Source: Palauibacter sp965207805 (GTDB lineage Bacteria; Gemmatimonadota; Gemmatimonadetes; Palauibacterales; Palauibacteraceae). Taken from it: DNA of 64,000 nucleotides. The position numbers were made by a program, and so were the translations under genes. Each line of letters opens with the position of its first letter. Position 1 is the first letter of the stretch. Of this stretch, positions 32,905 through 41,751 are shown in pieces. Location of the stretch: assembly GCA_965207805.1 (NCBI GenBank), contig OZ242312.1, positions 2,356,001 to 2,420,000 of the forward strand, written 5' to 3'. The notes beneath the pieces are model-generated. The model did no database searches. It was not told the origin of the DNA and worked only from the letters and a program-made list of their open reading frames with translations.

Positions 32905-35595
32905 ATGCAGCCTCGATTGACGTCCACCGCGATCGCCGTCGTGGCGTGGTGCCTGCTCCCGGCGCTCGCGCACGCGCAGGGGTCGCGCCTTCCCGGCGCG
33001 GTCGAAGCGGGACTCATCCTCCGGCAACTCGATGGGGTGAAGAGGGTCCTCGTCGTGGCGGCGCACCCGGACGACGAGGACACCGCTCTGCTGACCACGC
33101 TCGCACGCGGATGGGGGGTGGAGGCCGCCTACTTCTCGTTCACGCGAGGCGAGGGAGGCCAGAACCTCATCGGCACGGAACTCGGCGAGGGACTCGGCAT
33201 CATCCGCTCGGGCGAGTTGCTGGCCGCCCGCAGGATCGACGGGGCGCAGCAGTTCTTCGGCCGCGCGTTCGACTTCGGCTACTCGAAGACCGCGGAGGAG
33301 ACGTTCGCGAAGTGGCCGCGCGAGCGCGTCCTCTCGGATCTGGTATGGACGATCCGGCGCTTCCGTCCCCATGTGCTCATCACGATGTGGAGCGGAACGG
33401 AGCGGGACGGCCACGGGCACCACCAGGTTTCGGGCCTTCTCACGCGCGAGGCCTTCGATGCCGCCGGAGACGCCACCCGCTTCCCGGAACAGGTGGCGGC
33501 GGGCGCGGAACCCTGGGCGCCGCTGAAACTGTACCGCCGCCCCCTCTTCGAACTGGGCGCCACCTCGATCGAACTCGAGACGGGCACACTCGATCCGCTG
33601 CTCGGCCTCACGCATCACCAGGTCGCGATGGACAGCCGCAGCCAGCACCGCTCGCAGGACTTCGGCACGGCGCTGCCGCTCGGTCGTCGCGCCACCCGCC
33701 TCTCGCTCGTGTCCTCGCGCGTCGACGCCTCCGCGACGGAGCCGCTGTTGGCGGGGATCGACACGACCCTGGCAAGTCTCGCCGCCGACCTGGGCGAGAC
33801 CGCGCTGGCGGACGTTCGTTCGTACCGGGAAGCGATCGGTCACGCCGGCGGCTCGCTCAACGCGTCAAGGCCGGAGACCGCCCTCCCCTTCCTCACCGAG
33901 GCGTTGCGGCGATTGGAGCAGCTCCGCGCCGCCGCGCGAATCGGGCGGGAGAGCGAACTGCGGCGCGAACTCGACCGTCGCGCACGCCTGCTGATGCGGG
34001 CAATTGTCGCGGTGGCCGGAGTACGGGTCGAACTGCGGGCGCGGGATGATGTCCTCGTCCCCGGACAGAGCGTGCTCGTCGAGGCGCGCGTCTGGAGCGG
34101 CGCGGACGCCACGCTGGAACTCGACCCGCCGATCATCGAGGCCCCCGCCGGGTGGTCCGTGGAGGGCATCGGCCCGGAGGTCGAGACGGAACCCGACGAT
34201 CTCGGGCCGTTCGCCCGCTTTTTGCGGCAGGAGGACGCCGTCTTCGACCCGTCGGTCCGGGCGCGGATCGAGCCGGGGGAACTCGGGCTGTGGCGTTATG
34301 CCGTCACGGTGCCCGCGGACGCGCCGCCCGCTTCCCCGTGGTTCCTCGAACGTCCGCGGGACGGCGACCTGTACGATTGGCCCGCGGCGCCCGGTCTTCG
34401 CACGCTCCCGTTCCGTCCTCCACCGCTTCACGGTCGCGTGGCCGCCGTCGTGTCGGCGGCTGGTGAACAATTCGACTTCGAGGTAGAGGATCCGGTGCGT
34501 TACCGGGCCGTGGATGGCGTGACGGGAGAAAGCTGGCGACCGTTGCAGGTCGCACCGCGCATATCCGTCGCGGCGGCGGCGCCCACGATGATCTGGCCCG
34601 CCGGCCGTCCCGAGTCACGTGCCATCGCCTTTCGGATATCGAGTTTCGCGCGGGGCATTACGTCCGGAGAGATCGGGCTCGACCTGCCGCCCGGATGGCG
34701 CGCCGCGCCCGAGACGGTGTCGTTCGAGCTCGCTGGAGAGGGAGCGGTTCAGACCGTCGGCTTCACGGTCGAGCCCCCGGCGGGAGAAGCGGAAGGGGAG
34801 TTTCTCGCGCAGCCCCGGATCCGGATCGCCGGAGCTGCGGTTCCCGCCACGCGCGCGACGATCATCGACTATCCGCACATCGAGCCGCGACTCCTGGCCG
34901 GCGACGCGGCCGTGCGGATCGTGCGTTTCCCCGTTCGCGTCGCGGATCGGCGCATCGGCTACGTGATGGGTTCCGGCGACGACGGACCCGAAGCCATTCG
35001 GCAGCTCGGGCTCGACGTCGAACTCATCGAACCGGGAGACTGGGAGCCCGAGAGGCTCGACCGCTTCGACACGATCGTGCTCGGAGTCCGGGCCTACGAG
35101 GTGCGCGAGGATCTCATCGCGGCAAACGCGGAGCTGCTCGCGTGGGCGGAGCGCGGAGGCACGGTCGTCGTCCAATACAACCGCTACGAGTTCAACCGGG
35201 GGGCCTACGCACCGTACCCGATCGCCATCGGCCGCCCCGCGCCCCGCGTCACGGAGGAGGATGCCTCCGTCACCGTCGTCGACCCGCAGGCGCCCGTTCT
35301 GATCGAGCCCAACCGTCTCGGCCCGGCCGACTTCGAGGGCTGGGTCCAGGAGCGCGGACTGTATTTCCCCGACGAGTGGGACGAACGATACCAGGCGCCG
35401 CTGGCGATGGCCGACACGGGAGAACCACCCAGCCGCGGCAGCCTCCTCGCCGCCCCGGTGGGTCGCGGACTCTACATCCACACATCGCTCTCCTTTTTCC
35501 GGCAGTTGCGTGCCGGCGTGCCCGGCGCGTTCCGACTGTGGGCCAACCTGCTCTCTCTCGACGGGAGCCGCTGGCGCGAGATCGCGGCCCCGTGA
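32905..35595 (+). CDS. Secreted PIG-L family deacetylase with long C-terminal region
   Basis: From the ATG at 32905 the protein has 896 residues with a signal peptide (ends LAHAQGS). Residues about 35-250 are a PIG-L/MshB-type zinc deacetylase with AAHPDDEDTALL and the third ligand in GHGHHQV. The remaining 600 residues include an NPCBM/immunoglobulin-like beta region and, near the end, a ThuA-like Rossmann segment (RIGYVMGSGDDGPEA, FDTIVLGVRAY). Expected activity: hydrolysis of N-acetyl groups from sugar conjugates outside the cytoplasm. The gene overlaps a 48-codon membrane peptide gene, then a sodium symporter, suggesting uptake of the released product. Confidence 0.87.
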   Translation: MQPRLTSTAIAVVAWCLLPALAHAQGSRLPGAVEAGLILRQLDGVKRVLVVAAHPDDEDTALLTTLARGWGVEAAYFSFTRGEGGQNLIGTELGEGLGIIRSGELLAARRIDGAQQFFGRAFDFGYSKTAEETFAKWPRERVLSDLVWTIRRFRPHVLITMWSGTERDGHGHHQVSGLLTREAFDAAGDATRFPEQVAAGAEPWAPLKLYRRPLFELGATSIELETGTLDPLLGLTHHQVAMDSRSQHRSQDFGTALPLGRRATRLSLVSSRVDASATEPLLAGIDTTLASLAADLGETALADVRSYREAIGHAGGSLNASRPETALPFLTEALRRLEQLRAAARIGRESELRRELDRRARLLMRAIVAVAGVRVELRARDDVLVPGQSVLVEARVWSGADATLELDPPIIEAPAGWSVEGIGPEVETEPDDLGPFARFLRQEDAVFDPSVRARIEPGELGLWRYAVTVPADAPPASPWFLERPRDGDLYDWPAAPGLRTLPFRPPPLHGRVAAVVSAAGEQFDFEVEDPVRYRAVDGVTGESWRPLQVAPRISVAAAAPTMIWPAGRPESRAIAFRISSFARGITSGEIGLDLPPGWRAAPETVSFELAGEGAVQTVGFTVEPPAGEAEGEFLAQPRIRIAGAAVPATRATIIDYPHIEPRLLAGDAAVRIVRFPVRVADRRIGYVMGSGDDGPEAIRQLGLDVELIEPGDWEPERLDRFDTIVLGVRAYEVREDLIAANAELLAWAERGGTVVVQYNRYEFNRGAYAPYPIAIGRPAPRVTEEDASVTVVDPQAPVLIEPNRLGPADFEGWVQERGLYFPDEWDERYQAPLAMADTGEPPSRGSLLAAPVGRGLYIHTSLSFFRQLRAGVPGAFRLWANLLSLDGSRWREIAAP

Positions 35596-35738
35596 CGGAA
35601 CGCCGGGACGAGGCGGAGGACCCGATCGGCGTCTTCCGTAGCTGGCGCGCGCTCTACGTGTCGGTGATCGCCTATACGGCCGGACTCATCTTCCTCCTCT
35701 ATCTCGCCACGCGTCTGCTCGATTTCGGCGTGCCGTGA
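35592..35738 (+). CDS. 48-aa single-pass membrane peptide
   Basis: GTG at 35592 overlaps the deacetylase stop (GTGA) and its TGA overlaps the GTG of the symporter (GTGA). The peptide has a short acidic N-terminus (MTERRDEAED), a tryptophan-containing linker, one hydrophobic helix (YVSVIAYTAGLIFLLYLATR) and a short tail. Its position and size recall the small accessory membrane subunits found beside some sodium:solute symporters, such as YjcH beside ActP. It is too short and too overlapped for automatic callers, but the double overlap is strong evidence that it is translated. Confidence 0.7.
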   Translation: MTERRDEAEDPIGVFRSWRALYVSVIAYTAGLIFLLYLATRLLDFGVP

Positions 35739-37438
35739 GCGCCCTCGACTGGCTCGTCTTTGCCGTCTATTTCGGCGCCGTCGTCGCCTTCGCCTGGCGC
35801 CAGAGCCGAAGGAACCGCGGCGTCGAGGGCTTCTTTCTCGCCAACCGCCGGCTGGGCTGGGGAGCCATCGGCCTCTCCGTCATGGCGACGCAGGCAAGCG
35901 CGATCACGTATATCGGCACGACCGGACAGGCCTTTGACGACGGCATGGAGTTCGTCCAGTTCTATCTGGGTCAGCCGATCGCCATGGTCATTCTGTGCGT
36001 CGTATTCGTCCCGTTCTTCTATCGCTCGAAGGTCTTCACCGCCTACGAGTACCTGGAACGCCGCTTCGACCCTAAAACCCGATCGCTGACGAGTTTCCTC
36101 TTTCTCGTCTCGCGCGGGCTCTCCGCGGGGATCGTCCTTTACGCCCCGGCCATCGTGCTCTCCGTCATCATGGGCTGGGACGAACGCGTGACGATTCTCG
36201 TCATGGGACTGATCACCGTGGCCTATACGATCATGGGAGGCATTACGGCCGTCATCTGGACGGACGTCCTGCAGATGATCGTCATGTTCGCCGGCATCGG
36301 GATCGCGATCGCGGTGCTGTTCGCGACGCTGCCGGAGGGAGTGGGCGTCGGCGACGTGGCATACATCGGCGGGATCCATGAGACGTGGCGCAGCATCGAC
36401 CTCTCCTGGGATCCGACGAATCGCTACACTCTCTGGTCCGGACTCATTGGAGGACTCTTTCTCGCCCTGGGCTACTTCGGGACCGACCAGAGTCAGGTCC
36501 AGCGCTATCTCACGGCAAGCTCGCTTCGCCAGAGCCGTCTTTCCCTCATCTTCAACGCCTTCGTCAAAGTCCCGATGCAGGTCTTTATCCTCGCCATCGG
36601 CGTCCTCCTCTATGTCTTCTATCACTTCGAACGTCCGCCGCTCGTCTTCAATTCGGCGGAGGCCGCCATGGTCCGGGAAAGTCCCCGTGCCGACGCCTTC
36701 GCCGCCCTGGAGGCCGAGCACGAACGCGCCCACGAATTGCGCCGCGAGAGCACACTCGCGGCGCTGGAGGCTCGCCGCGCCGGCGACGATCCCGCGGCAC
36801 AGCAGCGGCGGATCGCCACGTACGATGACGAACTGGAGCGGTTGAGGGAGGCATCGAAATCGCTCGTGTCCGAGGTGCGCGGGTCGTCGTCGAACGATGT
36901 GAACTATGTCTTCCCGTCCTATCTCATTTCCTATGTTCCCGCCGGTATTCTGGGACTGCTGATCGCCGTCATCTTCGCAGCCGCAATGTCCTCGCTGGAC
37001 TCCGAACTCACGGCCCTGTCCAGCGCCACCGTGATCGACTTCTATCGGAGACACGTGAAACCGGAGGCGACGGACGCCCACTATCTGCTCGTCTCGCGGC
37101 TCGCCACGCTGGGCTGGGGCGGATTCGCCGTACTCTTTGCACTTTATGCCGGCCAGTTGGGATCGCTCGTCGAGGCGGTCAATGAGATAGGCTCGATTTT
37201 CTACGGCGCGCTTCTGGGCGTTTTCCTCCTCGCCTTTCTCGTGAAGCGGGCGACGGCCGCGGGCGCCTTCTACGGGCTGATCTCCTCGATGCTCGCCGTG
37301 CTCGCCGTATCGCGCTTCACGGAGATCGCGTGGCTGTGGTACAACGTCGTCGGAACGCTGGCCGTTCTCGCGGTCGGCCTGGCGCTGCGCAGACGGGAGC
37401 CGCGGGAGCCGCGAGGGTCCGCCGCCACCGCGGGTTGA
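35735..37438 (+). CDS. Sodium:solute symporter (SSS family)
   Basis: Encodes 567 residues with 13-14 predicted membrane helices. Family marks include NRRLGWGAIGLSVMATQ near the N-terminus, GGITAVIWTDVLQ and the GYFGTDQSQVQRYL loop. About 90 hydrophilic, coiled-coil-like residues (E/R rich, about 320-400) interrupt two helices, which is unusual in length. It probably couples Na+ entry to uptake of a sugar or organic acid. Co-translation with the PIG-L deacetylase suggests an amino sugar or acetate as candidate substrate. GTG start. Confidence 0.9.
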   Translation: MSALDWLVFAVYFGAVVAFAWRQSRRNRGVEGFFLANRRLGWGAIGLSVMATQASAITYIGTTGQAFDDGMEFVQFYLGQPIAMVILCVVFVPFFYRSKVFTAYEYLERRFDPKTRSLTSFLFLVSRGLSAGIVLYAPAIVLSVIMGWDERVTILVMGLITVAYTIMGGITAVIWTDVLQMIVMFAGIGIAIAVLFATLPEGVGVGDVAYIGGIHETWRSIDLSWDPTNRYTLWSGLIGGLFLALGYFGTDQSQVQRYLTASSLRQSRLSLIFNAFVKVPMQVFILAIGVLLYVFYHFERPPLVFNSAEAAMVRESPRADAFAALEAEHERAHELRRESTLAALEARRAGDDPAAQQRRIATYDDELERLREASKSLVSEVRGSSSNDVNYVFPSYLISYVPAGILGLLIAVIFAAAMSSLDSELTALSSATVIDFYRRHVKPEATDAHYLLVSRLATLGWGGFAVLFALYAGQLGSLVEAVNEIGSIFYGALLGVFLLAFLVKRATAAGAFYGLISSMLAVLAVSRFTEIAWLWYNVVGTLAVLAVGLALRRREPREPRGSAATAG

Positions 37439-37465
37439 GGGGCTTCGCGGCAGGCACGAACCATG

Positions 37466-37523
37466 GTACGGTTTTCAGCGAGCGGCGCGGGCGGTAGAGT
37501 CTCCGCTCGGAAAAACACCGTAC
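37466..37523 (+). ncRNA. Structured 5' leader of fhs (nested stem-loop)
   Basis: GTACGG (37466-37471) plus TTTTC pairs with GAAAA (37510-37514) and CCGTAC (37518-37523); inside it CGAGCGG (37479-37485) pairs perfectly with CCGCTCG (37503-37509) around a 17-base loop. The structure lies 50-107 bases upstream of the fhs ATG. It does not match the conserved core of the ZTP riboswitch that I know. It may be a regulatory leader or the 3' structure of the preceding gene. Confidence 0.4.
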
Positions 37524-37527
37524 GCAG

Positions 37528-37548
37528 CCCCCGGATCCCTTTCGGGGG
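37528..37548 (+). terminator. GC hairpin upstream of fhs
   Basis: CCCCCG (37528-37533) and CGGGGG (37543-37548) form a six-base stem with loop gatcccttt. It follows the larger leader structure and has no U-tract. Could be an attenuator arm, or block read-through from the symporter. Confidence 0.35.
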
Positions 37549-37572
37549 ATAGCTCTCAGCAACTTCATCGGG

Positions 37573-39249
37573 ATGATACGGATGCTCACGGACGTACAGA
37601 TCGCCGAGGCCGCGACGCCCCGGCCCATCGGGGAAATCGGGGAGAAGATCGGGCTGAAGCTCGAGGAACTCGTGCCGTACGGCCACTACAAGGCGAAGGT
37701 CGACCCGGAGTCCATCTTCGAGCGCGAGCCCGGATCGGGCCGGCTCGTCCTCGTCACGGGGATCACTCCGACGGCGGCGGGCGAGGGCAAGACGACCGTC
37801 TCCGTGGGGCTTGCCGACGGCCTGCGCCGCGTGGGAGCGAACTCCGTGCTCTGCATTCGCGAGCCGAGTCTGGGCCCGGTGTTCGGCGTCAAGGGCGGGG
37901 CCGCGGGCGGAGGATACTCGCAGGTGATCCCGATGGCGGACATCAATCTCCACTTCACGGGGGACCTGCACGCGATCACCTCGGCGCACGCGCTCCTCTC
38001 GGCCGCCCTGGACAACCATCTCCAGCAGGGGAACCGGCTCGAGATCGACCCGCGCCAGATCACATGGCGGCGCGCTGTCGACATGAACGACCGGGCGCTG
38101 CGGAACATCGTCGTCGGGCTCGGGGGCCGGATCAACGGCGTACCGCGCGAGGACGGCTTCATGATCACGGCCGCGTCCGAGGTGATGGCCATCTTCTGTC
38201 TCGCCGCCAGCCTCGAGGATCTGGAGGAGCGGCTGAGCAGCATCATCGTGGGGTACGACTACGGCGGGGAGCCGGTGCGGGCGCGCGAACTCAAGGTGGC
38301 GGGCGCCATGACCCTGCTGCTGCGGGAGGCGATCGGGCCGAACCTCGTTCAGACGCTCGAGGGGACGCCGGCTTTCGTCCATGGCGGGCCCTTCGCGAAC
38401 ATCGCGCACGGCTGCAATTCGCTCATGGCGACGCGGGCCGGGCTCGCGTTCGGCGACATCGTGATCACGGAGGCGGGGTTCGGCTCGGACCTGGGGGCGG
38501 AGAAGTTCTTCGACATCAAGTGCCGGACAGGGGGACTGAAGCCGGAGGCCACCGTGCTCGTGGCCACGATCCGCGCCCTCAAGCTGCACGGCGGCGGCGA
38601 CCGCACGGCGCTCTCGACACCGGATCCCGACGCCGTCCGCGGCGGGCTCGTGAACCTCGCCGCGCACGTCGAGAATATCCGCGGCTTCGGCATCGAGCCG
38701 GTGGTGGCGATCAACGTGTTCGGGACGGACTCCGACGAAGAGATCACGGCCGTGGCCGAGGCGTGCGAGGAACTGGGCGTGCCCTGGGCCCGCTCCGATG
38801 GCCACGCGCTCGGCGGCGCCGGCTGCGAGGATCTGGCCCGCGCCGTCCTGACGGCGCTCGACGAGGGGGGGGCCGCCTTCAAGCCGAAATACGATGCGGA
38901 GGCTTCGATCCGAGACAAGATCGAGGCGATCGCGCGGAAGGTGTACGGAGCGGACGGGGTCGACTATGCGGCGCGCGCCTCGAAGGACATCGCGCAACTC
39001 GAGGCGGCGGGGCTCGGAGATACGCCGGTCTGCATCGCGAAGACGCCGAACAGCCTGAGCGACGACCCGACGCGCCTCGGACGGCCGACCGGCTTCCGCA
39101 TCACGGTTCAGGATGTGCGCCCCTCGGCGGGGGCGGGTTTCGTCGTGGCCCGGGCCGGCACCGTCATGACGATGCCGGGACTCCCGCGCGTGCCCGCCGC
39201 GGAGGGGATCCGGATCGTCGAGGACGGGAGCGTGGTCGGGCTGTTCTAG
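37573..39249 (+). CDS. fhs: Formate--tetrahydrofolate ligase
   Basis: Encodes 558 residues (a second ATG at 37582 fits homologues equally well). The ATP-binding loop TPTAAGEGKTT is at 65-75, preceded by the YGHYKAKV motif, and GGAAGGGYSQVIPM and EAGFGSDLGAEKF are diagnostic. It makes 10-formyl-tetrahydrofolate from formate and ATP, supplying C1 units for purines and formyl-Met or, in acetogens, the methyl branch of the Wood-Ljungdahl pathway. No other C1 genes are nearby, so a housekeeping role is more likely. Followed four bases later by pgi. Confidence 0.96.
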   Translation: MIRMLTDVQIAEAATPRPIGEIGEKIGLKLEELVPYGHYKAKVDPESIFEREPGSGRLVLVTGITPTAAGEGKTTVSVGLADGLRRVGANSVLCIREPSLGPVFGVKGGAAGGGYSQVIPMADINLHFTGDLHAITSAHALLSAALDNHLQQGNRLEIDPRQITWRRAVDMNDRALRNIVVGLGGRINGVPREDGFMITAASEVMAIFCLAASLEDLEERLSSIIVGYDYGGEPVRARELKVAGAMTLLLREAIGPNLVQTLEGTPAFVHGGPFANIAHGCNSLMATRAGLAFGDIVITEAGFGSDLGAEKFFDIKCRTGGLKPEATVLVATIRALKLHGGGDRTALSTPDPDAVRGGLVNLAAHVENIRGFGIEPVVAINVFGTDSDEEITAVAEACEELGVPWARSDGHALGGAGCEDLARAVLTALDEGGAAFKPKYDAEASIRDKIEAIARKVYGADGVDYAARASKDIAQLEAAGLGDTPVCIAKTPNSLSDDPTRLGRPTGFRITVQDVRPSAGAGFVVARAGTVMTMPGLPRVPAAEGIRIVEDGSVVGLF

Positions 39250-39253
39250 GCGC

Positions 39254-41011
39254 ATGATCGAGATCGATATCTCCGCCGGCCCCCACATGGAGGGCGTGGA
39301 GCGCCGGCTCCGGGAATGGGCCGCCGATGAGGTGGTGTCGAGGCTCTGGCGGCCGGATCCGACGCTGTGGAGCGCGGACCCGGACACGCCTGAACTGGCC
39401 GAACGGCTCGGTTGGCTGGACCTCCCGGAGACATCTCCCGCGGCGCTGGGCCCGCTCGAGGAGTTGCGGGCTGGCGTGCCCTTCTGGTTTACCGATCTCG
39501 TGCTACTCGGCATGGGCGGCTCCAGCCTCGCGCCCGAGGTCATCGCGCGTACGATGCCGGGCGAGGGGCTGCCGCTCACGCTCGTCGACACCACGCACCC
39601 CGGGGCGCTCCGCGACCTCGAGTGGTTGCGTCCCGCGAACACGATCTTCGTCGTCTCCAGCAAATCCGGCACGACCGTCGAGACGCTCTCGCTCTTCCGC
39701 CACTTCTGGTCGCGGACCGCGGAAGTCGTGGAGGATCCCGGGGCGCACTTCATCGCGATCACCGACCCCGGGTCTCCCCTCGCGGAGCTCGGCCGTGAGC
39801 GGGAATTCCGCGCCGTGTTCGAGGCGCCCCCCGACGTCGGCGGTCGCTTCTCGGCCCTGAGCCCGTTCGGTCTGGCGCCGGCGGCGCTGGCGGGCGCCGA
39901 CGTCACGGCCCTGCTCGCGGAGGCGGCCGAGGCCGCGGACACCTGCAAGGACGAGGCCCACGACAACCCGGGACTCCTCCTCGGGGCCGCATTGGGAGAA
40001 CTCGCGCTGGCGGGGCGCGACAAGGTCACCTTCATCGCGGCGTCCGACTGGGAGGCGTTTCCGGACTGGGCGGAGCAACTCCTCGCCGAGAGCACCGGAA
40101 AGGAGGGTCGCGGCATCGTTCCGGTCGTCGCCGAGCCCCCCCGGCCGCCGGACGAATACGGTGAGGATCGGGCCTTCGTCGGCCTCCTCCTCGGCGGGGA
40201 CGCGGCGCGCGAAGCCGAACAATGGGGAGAGGTCGATGAGACGCCGGATCTCCTCGACGCGCTCGAGGCGGCCGGCCACCCGACGCTGCGCATCCGGCTC
40301 GAGCAGCCCGAGGAACTCGGCGCTCTCTTCTTCGTCTGGGAAGTGGGCGTGGCGATGGCTGGAGCCGTCCTCGGCATCCACCCCTTCAACCAGCCGGACG
40401 TACAGCTCGCGAAGCGCCTCGCACGTCGGGCGATGGCGGGCGATGGCACGCCGGACGGGAGGTCGGCGGACGCGGAGCCGGCGGAAGACGCGCACGTCTC
40501 CAACGCGGACGAGATCGACCTCGTGTGGGAGTTGCCCCAGTTCGGACACGCCCCGCCCCGAACGCCCGTGCCGCCGGACGTGGATGGAATCCGCGAGCAG
40601 GTGGAGGATTTTCTGGCCGCCGTGGCCCCGACGGACTACATCGCCGTGCAGGCATTCCTCGCCGGCGGCGAGGAGGAGGAGGGACTGCTCGGGACGCTAC
40701 GCACCGCCCTCGCGGGTGCCACGGGGGCGACGACCACGCTGGGCTATGGCCCGCGCTTCCTGCATTCCACCGGACAACTTCACAAGGGGGGCGCGGAGAA
40801 CGGCATTTTCCTGCAACTCGTCGACGACGCGGGCGAGCACGTCCACGTCCCCGAGACGGACTTCACGTTTCGCCAGTTGATCCAAGCCCAGGCGCGGGGG
40901 GATCTCGAGGCCCTCGGTCAACGGGACCGCCGGGCGCTGCGGGTCCGTGTCGGCGGCCCCGAAGGCCTCGGCCTGCGTCGCCTGATCCAGCTCGTCGAGG
41001 AGTCCGCCTAG
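39254..41011 (+). CDS. pgi: Glucose-6-phosphate isomerase, transaldolase-linked type without the transaldolase
   Basis: Encodes 585 residues. The SIS-fold core shows VLLGMGGSSLAPEV (about 83-96), SSKSGTT (about 136-142), and the family's HPFNQPDVQ and TGQLHKGG. This sequence type is usually the C-terminal half of bifunctional transaldolase/PGI proteins; here it stands alone and starts directly with its own ATG. It interconverts glucose 6-phosphate and fructose 6-phosphate. About 30 acidic, low-complexity residues near 400-430 interrupt the second SIS domain. Probably co-transcribed with fhs. Confidence 0.88.
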   Translation: MIEIDISAGPHMEGVERRLREWAADEVVSRLWRPDPTLWSADPDTPELAERLGWLDLPETSPAALGPLEELRAGVPFWFTDLVLLGMGGSSLAPEVIARTMPGEGLPLTLVDTTHPGALRDLEWLRPANTIFVVSSKSGTTVETLSLFRHFWSRTAEVVEDPGAHFIAITDPGSPLAELGREREFRAVFEAPPDVGGRFSALSPFGLAPAALAGADVTALLAEAAEAADTCKDEAHDNPGLLLGAALGELALAGRDKVTFIAASDWEAFPDWAEQLLAESTGKEGRGIVPVVAEPPRPPDEYGEDRAFVGLLLGGDAAREAEQWGEVDETPDLLDALEAAGHPTLRIRLEQPEELGALFFVWEVGVAMAGAVLGIHPFNQPDVQLAKRLARRAMAGDGTPDGRSADAEPAEDAHVSNADEIDLVWELPQFGHAPPRTPVPPDVDGIREQVEDFLAAVAPTDYIAVQAFLAGGEEEEGLLGTLRTALAGATGATTTLGYGPRFLHSTGQLHKGGAENGIFLQLVDDAGEHVHVPETDFTFRQLIQAQARGDLEALGQRDRRALRVRVGGPEGLGLRRLIQLVEESA

Positions 41012-41028
41012 ACCCGCTTCCCAGTGCG

Positions 41029-41751
41029 TCAGGCGAGCGGCATCTCCGTCTGGCTGTGGGAGCCGAGAAGGTCGGTTCGGCCCTCGATGTCGAGGAGGGC
41101 GCGCTTGTAGCGGAGTCCGCCGGTGTATCCGCCGAGCGTGCGGTCGGTGCGGACGACCCGGTGACAGGGCACGATGATCGGTACCGGGTTGCGGCCGAGC
41201 GCGTTGCCCACCGCGCGTGAGGCCTTCGGGCGGCCGATGCGCCGAGCGATCTCCGTGTACGTCACCGTCTCGCCGAACTTGAGTCCGGAGGCGGCGTCCA
41301 GCACGGCGCGCTGGAAGTCGCCCAGTTCCGTGAGGTCGACGAGGAGATCGAAGCCAGGGCGCCGGCGGCAGAAGTATTCGGTCAGTTGGGCCTCCGCGGG
41401 CGCGAGTCGGTCGGCATCGCGCACCACGGGGATCGCCGGATACCGGTGCTCGATTCCGGCGACGAACGCGTCGTCGCTCTCGTCCTGCCACGAGAGCGCG
41501 ACCAGGCCACCCGTGCTCGCCGCGACGCGCATGGCGCCGAAGGGCGAATCGAACCGGCGCCAGCGGATGACCGGGCCGTCCCGGAGGTCCTCCGCGGAAA
41601 GATCCAGAACCCGGTATTCCACCGCGCGCTCCCGACAGGCGGGGCACGCCGCCATACGTTCGGCGAGCTCCTGAGCGACATCGGCATCCAGGTCGCCCAG
41701 GACCCACCCGAGTACGTCTTCTTCGTGACAGGTCGTGCAACGTCGCGTCAT
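41029..41751 (-). CDS. Anti-sigma zinc finger fused to O6-alkylguanine-DNA alkyltransferase
   Basis: Encodes 240 residues and starts in an ATGA overlap with the upstream ECF sigma gene. Residues 1-45 look like an anti-sigma zinc-binding domain: C5-x2-C8-H9, a helix (DLDADVAQELAERM) and C36-x2-C39; the usual histidine before the second CxxC is missing, but the extra cysteine pair replaces it. Residues 61-225 form a complete Ogt/AGT protein with the acceptor cysteine in PCHRV (C196), the arginine-finger helix ASRAVGNALGRNP and LGGYTGGLRYKR. The known alkyltransferase repairs O6-alkylguanine irreversibly. Fusion to the cognate anti-sigma domain suggests that alkylation state controls sigma release. 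Confidence 0.88.
   Translation of the reverse strand: MTRRCTTCHEEDVLGWVLGDLDADVAQELAERMAACPACRERAVEYRVLDLSAEDLRDGPVIRWRRFDSPFGAMRVAASTGGLVALSWQDESDDAFVAGIEHRYPAIPVVRDADRLAPAEAQLTEYFCRRRPGFDLLVDLTELGDFQRAVLDAASGLKFGETVTYTEIARRIGRPKASRAVGNALGRNPVPIIVPCHRVVRTDRTLGGYTGGLRYKRALLDIEGRTDLLGSHSQTEMPLA

Noticed and set aside
31096..33843. A long open frame on the minus strand covering the duplicated-domain gene and the start of the PIG-L gene
   Set aside because: It is antisense to genes with clear domains and signal peptides; the translated part beyond the envelope protein is low-complexity arginine/glycine sequence.
37439..37572. ZTP (pfl) riboswitch before fhs
   Set aside because: The conserved pfl core sequence is not present; only unmatched hairpins are seen.
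41029..41751. Plain Ogt with sequencing error at the N-terminus
   Set aside because: The zinc-finger part is in the same frame, shares the ATGA overlap with the sigma gene and has two CxxC pairs; a stand-alone Ogt would need a start at about residue 60, where no ribosome-binding site is seen.
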